A stretch of DNA of 64,000 nt from Zygnema circumcarinatum. Its lineage: Eukaryota; Streptophyta; Zygnematophyceae; Zygnematales; Zygnemataceae. The translations under genes were made by a program, and so were the position numbers. Positions 56,994 through 64,000 of the stretch are shown here, in pieces. The stretch's first letter is position 1. Every line of letters begins with the position of its first letter. The notes under the pieces were generated by a model that worked only from the letters and a program-made list of their open reading frames with translations, was not told the DNA's origin and ran no database searches. The DNA is taken from the NCBI GenBank assembly GCA_037447605.1, contig CM074809.1, positions 4,013,488 through 4,077,487 on the forward strand, read 5' to 3'.

Positions 56994-57962
56994 ACATGGT
57001 TGTAATTTGTACGAGCGTATTAAATCACCTGTCGTACAAAAGTGGAATACTTTTGTTTTGAGTAATTCTCTCGTTCACAAAAAACTTTTTAGCAGCCAAT
57101 TTTTTGTGAAAGGGAGGACTTTTTTAATTCTCACACCAAGTTTCAAGGAATTCATTTTGTCGGCGTGATGTGCCACGTCGGACGCTCGTTTCGCCAGCCG
57201 CCGTACACTCCCAAGGAAGCTTCGTCGTCTGTGGCTGACGTGCGAGAACCTTTTGCAATCTGCCCGAGAAAAGCGGGCAGCAGGCCACTTGCCGGATGAG
57301 TCCAAGGCAGCGTCAGGGCCGTACACAAAACTGCCCACCGTGCACCGAACTTTCGCTCGGGCCACTTCACCACGTGGCCACCAGGCAGCGCCCGAGCGTG
57401 GCAGGATTGTCACGGCCTGCCGCGTGGCAGCCTGACGACAGTGATCACCTTGACTGAACTTGACGCGATCCGCACGTGGCATGACGGTACGCGACATGCC
57501 CCCCAGAGGCTGGGAACTAATGGTTGCGCTGAGTTACACGTGCGATGAGCCGTAGGTCGGTGGGTTGTCCTTCCGCTACGTCTATATGCCGAACCGAACA
57601 TTAACTGGGACAGCGCGGAACTGTACCAGTTCGAGTTGGGGCCGTCTCCATGTTGCGCCAGTTGAGTATAACTGTGCAGGCAATGCACGGACATAGATCG
57701 TGCCGCATGCATGCACGTTCCTCATTTCCGGACCTGGCCAGCTCCAAATCGCCCGTGTGCAACTGCAAACCTGAGCGCCAAATTTGAACAATGCCCGCAA
57801 CTTTTTCCCGCTCCATTTGTTTCAATTTTTGAAGCGCCAAAGAGCGCCTTGTGCACCTCTCCTTTTCAGGACTGCAATAGCCATATGTTTGTATGACCGC
57901 ATTCTTTCGCTTCTTCGCTTTCTAAGCTCCTCTGTACAGCAGCTGATTACGCGCAGGAAGGT

Positions 57963-60900
57963 ATGTCTCAGTGTTCCCTCCACAGCTTCTTCGAGAGGCG
58001 AACTCCCAATCCGAGCAAATCTAATTGCGGAGTCGACGCTGATTCTGAAGCAGCAGCTCGCCATCCTGTAATTGAGCCCGCAGTTTCAAAGTCAGAGGGC
58101 AGTTCAGGTGGGTTTCCCGCACATATCAAGCCTGTAACGTATGGGAGACGAGGGCTGAACAGGCTGCTGCAGGAGCAGCAGAAGCAGCTCTCTGGAGGGG
58201 AAGTTAGGGAAAATAGCACCGAAAGCACTGCTCCGAAAACGCCTGCCTTACAAACTTCACCCCTAGCAGTCAAGAAGAGATTTAGGGAGGACACAAGCGG
58301 TGAGACTGTTACGGGAAGTCCCTTGAAAGCACGAGCTTCAGGAGGCTCAGTCAATAATCATATTGACGATGACGAAGCTGATGCGGATGGTGGTGGAACG
58401 AGGCGACATGTCGGCTTTGACGGAGCGACGGATGCAACAAACTCACCCAGTAGTATTGAGTCTGCAAAGCGGAGAAAGAGATTTCTTGAAGCAGTTGGAG
58501 AGGAGGATTACGCAGCTGCAGGAAAAGCTGGAGCATGGGCGGAGGCGCGGCGAAGTATTGAATGGTTGCATCCTGCAAGAGTGAGAGACGGGAATGGGAG
58601 GAGGCCGGGAGAGCCGGGATATGATAAAAGGACGGTGACTGTGCCACCTGAGGTTTTGAAGGGGAAATCAAAGTCTCAGCGCCAATATTGGGAGACGAAA
58701 TGCAAGTATATGGACACTCTGCTTTTTTTCAAAGTGGTGAGGTTCTGCACTTACTTGATTTTAGGTTAGAATACATACTCAGCAACTATAAAAAAGTTGT
58801 TTACTCAAGATTGATAAGTTGTCTAAATCAATGACAGACGAGGAGAGAATACTAATGCATTTTCCCATAGCTCTTTGGTTAAGAATAGAAAGCTATTCTG
58901 AAGGAGTTCCCTTCGGATGTGAACCGACTCTCGTTCTCCGGAACACGAAGTCATGTGTTTTGACTATGTTGACAATGATTTAGTATGTCGGACGTTTGGC
59001 TATGGGCTCTTACAATTGTTGTTTATAGGATTTTGGCGCCTTTGACGATGTTTCTATTGTTGTACGATTGAATATTTGATTTGGTTAATGAATCATTCAT
59101 GGCATGATTGATTGTTATTTTATTTTCTCTTACAGTTTTATGGTTGAGGGATTGGTGCCGTATGCAGGGGAAATTCTACGAGCTGTATGAGCTGGATGCA
59201 GAAATAGGCCACCGAGAGCTTGACTGGAAGCTTACTGTCAGCGGGGTGGGAAAGTGTTTGCAGGTAATTGACTTGTGATTTGCTTCCAAGTATGCCACCT
59301 CAATTGGTTCAAATAAGAGATACAAACCTGAAGGCATAGTCGGTTCAGATGACTCTTGTCCGAATTGCGCTGAGTCTTCAGCGTTTTTAAGGTTTGTCAA
59401 TCGACTGATGTTTAGTTCGTCACTACTGCAGGTTGGTGTCCCTGAGAGCGGTGTCGAGGATGCCGTCCGAAAATTGGTGGCAAGAGGGTGAGTTACATTC
59501 TACTGGCTATTCAAGCCCCGTATTCCCTGATGACTGATCGTTTAAAATAGTGTCAGTTAACTTTGAGAGCGCAAAATGAGTGTCGGCTACAGTATGAATT
59601 CGAGTCGCTGAAGAAGTAGTCTTCTTGTCACGTGCACCTGCAGAAGATGTAGACAATGAAGAATGTGCCCTAGTGTTGTTGTGCAATATACATTGGCATC
59701 GCGTCGCATCCGAATAGTTGCCAATATGGCGCCTGATGTCTTTGCTATGAGAGCATGAAATTGGTGAAAACAGGTATAAAGTTGGCCGAATGGAACAGGT
59801 GGAGACAGGGGAGGAAGCAAAAGCCAAGCGAGGACCACAAGCGGTAAAGGATTTAGAGGATTTTTAGGGTCACTATCTAGCTTGGATGAGGAAAAAGAAT
59901 TGGCAGTAAGGTTATCTTTAGGCCATAATTAACAAGCAAAGTGTATATTTCAATATTTCACTCTCTTTTCTCTCACAAGAATGCACATTCTTCCACATGG
60001 ACATGCTTAGCAATAACTAAAGTTTGGAACCTAATACGGTGAACTAAGCATTTGAATAAGCTCCCAGACTCTCCACCTTAGTGCTTGGTTGGTGGCAGGT
60101 ACACGTCATAGGTTTCCTGTATAATATTCTAATATTTAATCTTGAATTCAACTGTGCTTTCAACAGATGGTGAAAAGAGTTCTCACGCAAGTGCAGACCC
60201 CTGCCACTGTAGCGGAGGATCTTCAACCAGAAGCTGTGCATCTGCTAGCCATCAAAGAGGTTTGTGCTTGATGAAGATGTTTAACTGAGTTAATCAGCTC
60301 GTTGTTTGAGATTTCAAAAAAGGTTACTTATTATAGAAGAGACAACCAGAGTCAAGCTGTTTCCTTTCGAGGTTTGCAGCAGATTGGCCTGCCCAGGTTG
60401 ACCCGAAATCACTCCACCATGAACAGTTCGAGCCCCACTATCCTATGTATCGCTTCTCTTCTACCCAGAAAAGCCATTGTTATGAATAGGTCAGACTATT
60501 CTCACATTCCCCAGTATTTTATCTGGTGCAGGTGCCTCTCTCCCTCCATGAAAGTGGCAGCCAGGGTGTCCTACAGGCATCACTTTCTCAAGGAAGTGGA
60601 GCTGTCCTTTTCGGTTTTGCTTTTGCGGATGCGGCGGCTGGTCGGTTCTACGTGGGTTCCATGCGAGATGATTCGTCTCGTGCAGCTTTGACCGCATTAC
60701 TTATGCAGGTGAGCAGTAACGTTAGGCGAAATGGTACATGTTTTATGCGATATTGACATGTGCTGCAAGGCGTTGCTTTTAGAAGTAAAGCAGGTATTGC
60801 TATGCAGAAAACGAAAAAACGGGCCGTAGGTGCTTTGGCTTACGTATTCACATGCACAAACTGCTTCCAATAGCACATGGTGTACAGGTCAATCAGTCAG

Positions 60901-63900
60901 AAGACATTTCAGACGAAAGAGTTAAAACAGCAGCTAATGGAGATACGAAGGACATGGAATGCATTTATGCACTTGCTGTTGATGAATACATCTTATTTTT
61001 TCATTATAATGACCTACCTTTGACATGTTCACCTTTTGTGTGCATTGAGGCAAGCGCTCCTTTTGACACATGGCTTCGTTCTATTTTTCCTTGCCAGGTT
61101 GCGCCACAAGAAATTCTGTATGAAGTGGGAGGTCAGCAACCTTGCTCGTTTGTTTCTGTGGGGGTTAGTGCGGTTAGCTTTTGGTAGCTTTAGCTTGGAT
61201 AACTTTTTCTTCCCTTGCTAATCCTAGGGAAGTGAGAATGAAACTGCATGCATGGATGGTTTGCAGGTGTAACTGCTGAAACGCGGAAGGCAATCCGCAC
61301 TGCAAAAGGACCTGGTGAGTACACGTTGATGCCTTAGAAATTGACAAAAGATAGAACGCTGGTGGGCGTCGGATCTTTATGGTCTAAGCCATGATTTAGA
61401 CTAGTTTCAGGCTTAGAGATGGCAAGCTCCAACAGCTTCGAAATCTACTAAGGAGAAGTGATCTTGAGGAAGTTGAAGTTTCGTTGTCATCATGCTAAGG
61501 TCCTCATTTTTTTTTTTTTTTCCTCCCGCATTCCCTCACTCTCCTCTTGTCCCACTAACTCATACGTATTCTTTTGATGACCTTGTCGTTACCTGCAGGT
61601 TTGCTGCCCCTGCAAGCCACGCCTATGAACCCAGGATCAGAATTCTTAGACCCTGAAGTTGCCGTTCAAACCCTCGATGCTAAGGGATTTTTCCAACCAA
61701 TGCTATCCGGCACGGGAACTCGACAGCCAAATAGTGGAGGTCTCATGGAAGTGCTGGCGCAGCTTACAGGGGAAGGAGACCCTAGATTAGCTGGGAGTGC
61801 CCTTTCAGCGCTCGTTTTCCACTTGCAGCGATTCAAGGTGACGACATGGATTATCTATAATTGTCACCTTAGGTTCAGGAAGGTAGCGTCAGACTTTTGA
61901 ACATTAACGCTGGGAGTTGCATAATGCCCAAGATTAAAACTAGCTGAGTGACATGAAGACTGGAAGTTAGGACCAATGAAATGTGAGTAAGCATTGACCA
62001 AATGTTTTAGGCATCTATGTGAGGCTTTTTTATCTTTTCTTTAGCGACTTCAACTTGGCTGCAAGCTCAGCTCTTCCTGCTTTTGTCTCTTCCCGCGCAG
62101 TTGGATGGTGAAATGCTGCCCCATGGCCAGCTTTTGCCTTACGAAGTTTACATGGGGTCGCTCCGCTTGGACGGACAAACATTGAGGAATCTTGAATTAC
62201 TTGAAAACATCGAGGATGGCAGCAAAAATGGTGAGAGCACGTCCTTTCCATTATTTGACAAAATCTCGGAAAGCCGATAATCGTGATGCCTTCAGAAAAC
62301 TCTCGTCTTCAGTGGGCTTGACCTGTTTTTGGTGGGAAGCTAGCTCACATATAGAGCACTTCGCTGCATTCGGGAATCCTTACAGGTTGGATGCAAGAAC
62401 GAAAGGAAAGACAGTTTTTGAATCTTCCAATGCATACTCTTAACTGTGCTAGTCTATTTCAAATTTACTTGTCTCCTCTTTGCATTCAGGATCATTGTTC
62501 AATTATCTTGATTCGTGCTCCACACCAACTGGCAAGCGCCTTCTTCGTCGCTGGATCTGCCGTCCGTTGCGCTCTGTGCATGCCATTGAAGAGCGACTGG
62601 ACGCAGTGGATGAGTTGATTTCACAGCCACAGATGGCAGCCTCTCTTTCATCAGGGCTTCGGAGGCTTCCTGATATTGAGCGACTAATTGGGAGAATGCG
62701 GAGCATGGCTGGCACATCAGGAGTTGGGATTGTGCCGATGGCAGCAGGCCAAACTCACAAGAAAAGGGTGAGTTGGTAGTAGCTGGAGGATAGCTGGGGT
62801 TTCTGCAAAGACTGGCTTGTCATCTACGCAGAGACTGGCTGAGCTGCACATCAATATCCCTTATGAACATCGTCATAGTGGTACATTCAGGGTAGAGTTA
62901 AAATACTGAAATTTGTCAGTGGCCACGATCTGGATTGTTAAGCCTACAGGTATACCATGTGAATTGTCAATGGGTCCTGCAACAAGCATTAGTTCCTTTG
63001 TAACTAATTTAGGAGAATCATGGCTGCACTCGTTTCCCTCGCCATGACGGTCTGCATTGCTTCAATTTTTTTGTCAGTAACCACCCTGACTTCTACTTTT
63101 CTTTGGTGCTTCAGCTCAAAGCCTTCGCTATGACAGTGAAAGGAACCCGTGAGGCTTGCAATCTTCTGGCTGACTTGAAGCGCGGTTTCGATGGGAGTCC
63201 CCCAACGTCAAGTCTTCTTGTAGCAGCTGTACGAATTTTAGAAAACAATGCCGCACTGGAGATGTTGGAGGAGGTGGGGGCCGTCATTTCATGGCCAACA
63301 AACAAACGTGATGGAGTGACGTTGCGTGTAGAGGTAAGAATCAGCATGCCATTTATCAATGCAAAATAGTCTATGGTTTGAACCCGAAGATTAAATGACC
63401 CCTTGGCAGAAGGAAGGGAAGTAAGGTTCTGACCTTCTGGGACTGTTGATTTTGCTGCAGGCGATGGAACACCTGTCCGAGGAGGTAGAAGACGAGGACG
63501 AAGACAGCACAGAGAGGGAGGCTCGAATGTTGAGTGAACTTTTGCGGTTGTTTAATGAACATACTCTGACATGGACAGCAATTAGTGAAGCTCTTGCACG
63601 AATAGATGTCCTCCTTGCGTTTGCAGCAGCAGCAACCTCATCGGAAGGAGCTATGTGCCGACCAACTTTCGTGTCATTTAGTGAAAGCAATGAAAAAGAC
63701 GGGGCTAAGCAAAGTTCCATGGAATTTCATCAGTCTAGAAGTCGTTCTCAGAGTCTTGCTGGAAGCTCCCTCGATTTCGGCTTGGACTCAGAGGAGGAAG
63801 TGGGGGCAAAAAAACTAAAGGAGGGTGCAGAGATGGGTAGAAGTGTGTTGAGCTCGAACGGGGAAAGCTGTCTTAAAGCGGTGGGGCTATGGCATCCCTA

Positions 63901-64000
63901 TGCTGTTGGAGGAGGAGGGGGGGCTGTAGTTTCTAATGATGTAACTATCGGCATGAAGGGGACCAACGGAGAGAACGTTCCAAGGGCTATGCTGCTGACG
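57963..64000 (+). CDS. MSH7: MutS homologue MSH7 (plant-specific mismatch repair), partial at 3' end
   Basis: Exons: 57963-58736, 59168-59263, 59432-59487, 59774-59843, 60167-60259, 60532-60708, 61098-61131, 61267-61314, 61599-61837, 62101-62230, 62490-62767, 63115-63333, 63461-64000 and on; 918 codons so far, all in phase. The N terminus MSQCSLHSFFERR is a PCNA-interacting peptide (QxxLxxFF, residues 3-10). The MutS I domain has DTLLFFKVGKFYELYELD, HRELDWKLTVSGVGK and RGYKVGRMEQVET. Connector and core follow (LLAIKE, GQLLPYEVYMGSLRLDGQT, GSLFNYLDSCSTPTGKRLLR, IERLIGRMRSM). The frame leaves the window at RAMLLT, just before the Walker A motif. The FYELYELD segment and YEVYMGSLRLDGQT favour MSH7 over MSH6. 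MSH7 pairs with MSH2 to bind certain base mismatches. Confidence 0.93.

Larger units (their letters stand above)
56112..57962. promoter_or_regulatory. Divergent intergenic region between PDR transporter and MSH7
   Basis: Both promoters lie in this 1.85-kb spacer. Beside the PDR start is CACGTG at about 56116. On the MSH7 side the motifs cluster: CCACGTGGCC near 57371, CGCACGTGGCA near 57472, ACACGTGCG near 57538, and related CCACGTCGG near 57170. CCGTACAC occurs near 57319. The middle is AT-rich with repeats at 56602-56745 and 56921-56993. No exon is supported. Confidence 0.55.

Overview
This is a eukaryotic nuclear window of intron-rich genes with GT-AG splicing and no operons. The gene set points to the green-plant lineage: an MSH7-type mismatch repair protein, a pleiotropic-drug-resistance (PDR) full-size ABCG transporter, an F-box/Sel1/MYND protein of the At1g67340 type, a BAH-TFIIS chromatin protein of the AIPP3 type, a Tas-like aldo-keto reductase with a transit-peptide-like N terminus, and a plant-type SUN protein. 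A short TTTAGGG-type telomere-like tract agrees with this. Long simple-sequence introns, CT/GA tracts and mixed GC suggest a streptophyte alga or an early-diverging land plant; the species cannot be fixed from the sequence.

Layout: 1-2428 (-) OMA1-type metallopeptidase, 3' end outside the window. 3671-7099 (-) Tas-like aldo-keto reductase. 7100-8730 divergent regulatory region. 8731-14030 (+) and 15532-20577 (-) two convergent serine carboxypeptidase-like genes with the same 14-exon plan. 22432-24640 (-) a probably plastid-targeted protein of unrecognised family. 26530-29324 (-) BSD-domain protein. 31201-33362 (-) Glu/Ala-rich coiled-coil protein. About 34808-38892 (+) BAH + TFIIS-middle + zinc-ribbon protein. 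40484-42254 (-) F-box/Sel1/MYND protein. 44340-46108 (-) SUN-domain protein. 47436-56111 (-) a 22-exon PDR/ABCG transporter. 57963-64000 (+) MSH7, running off the window just before its Walker A motif.

I built gene models by joining exons by hand on splice signals, reading phase and family alignment; most joins keep frame exactly. The window holds no bacterial-style system. The noteworthy items are structural: a 191-bp pogo/Tigger-like MITE with perfect 26-bp inverted repeats and a TA duplication; a second, more diverged inverted-repeat element; a 13-copy tandem array whose unit is itself a 5' splice site; a GC-AG intron forced by reading frame; clusters of G-box/ABRE palindromes and of CCGTAC motifs in intergenic regions; and a 303-codon plastid-protein candidate that I cannot assign. 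Neighbouring genes share no evident pathway, as expected for a eukaryote, except the duplicated carboxypeptidase pair.
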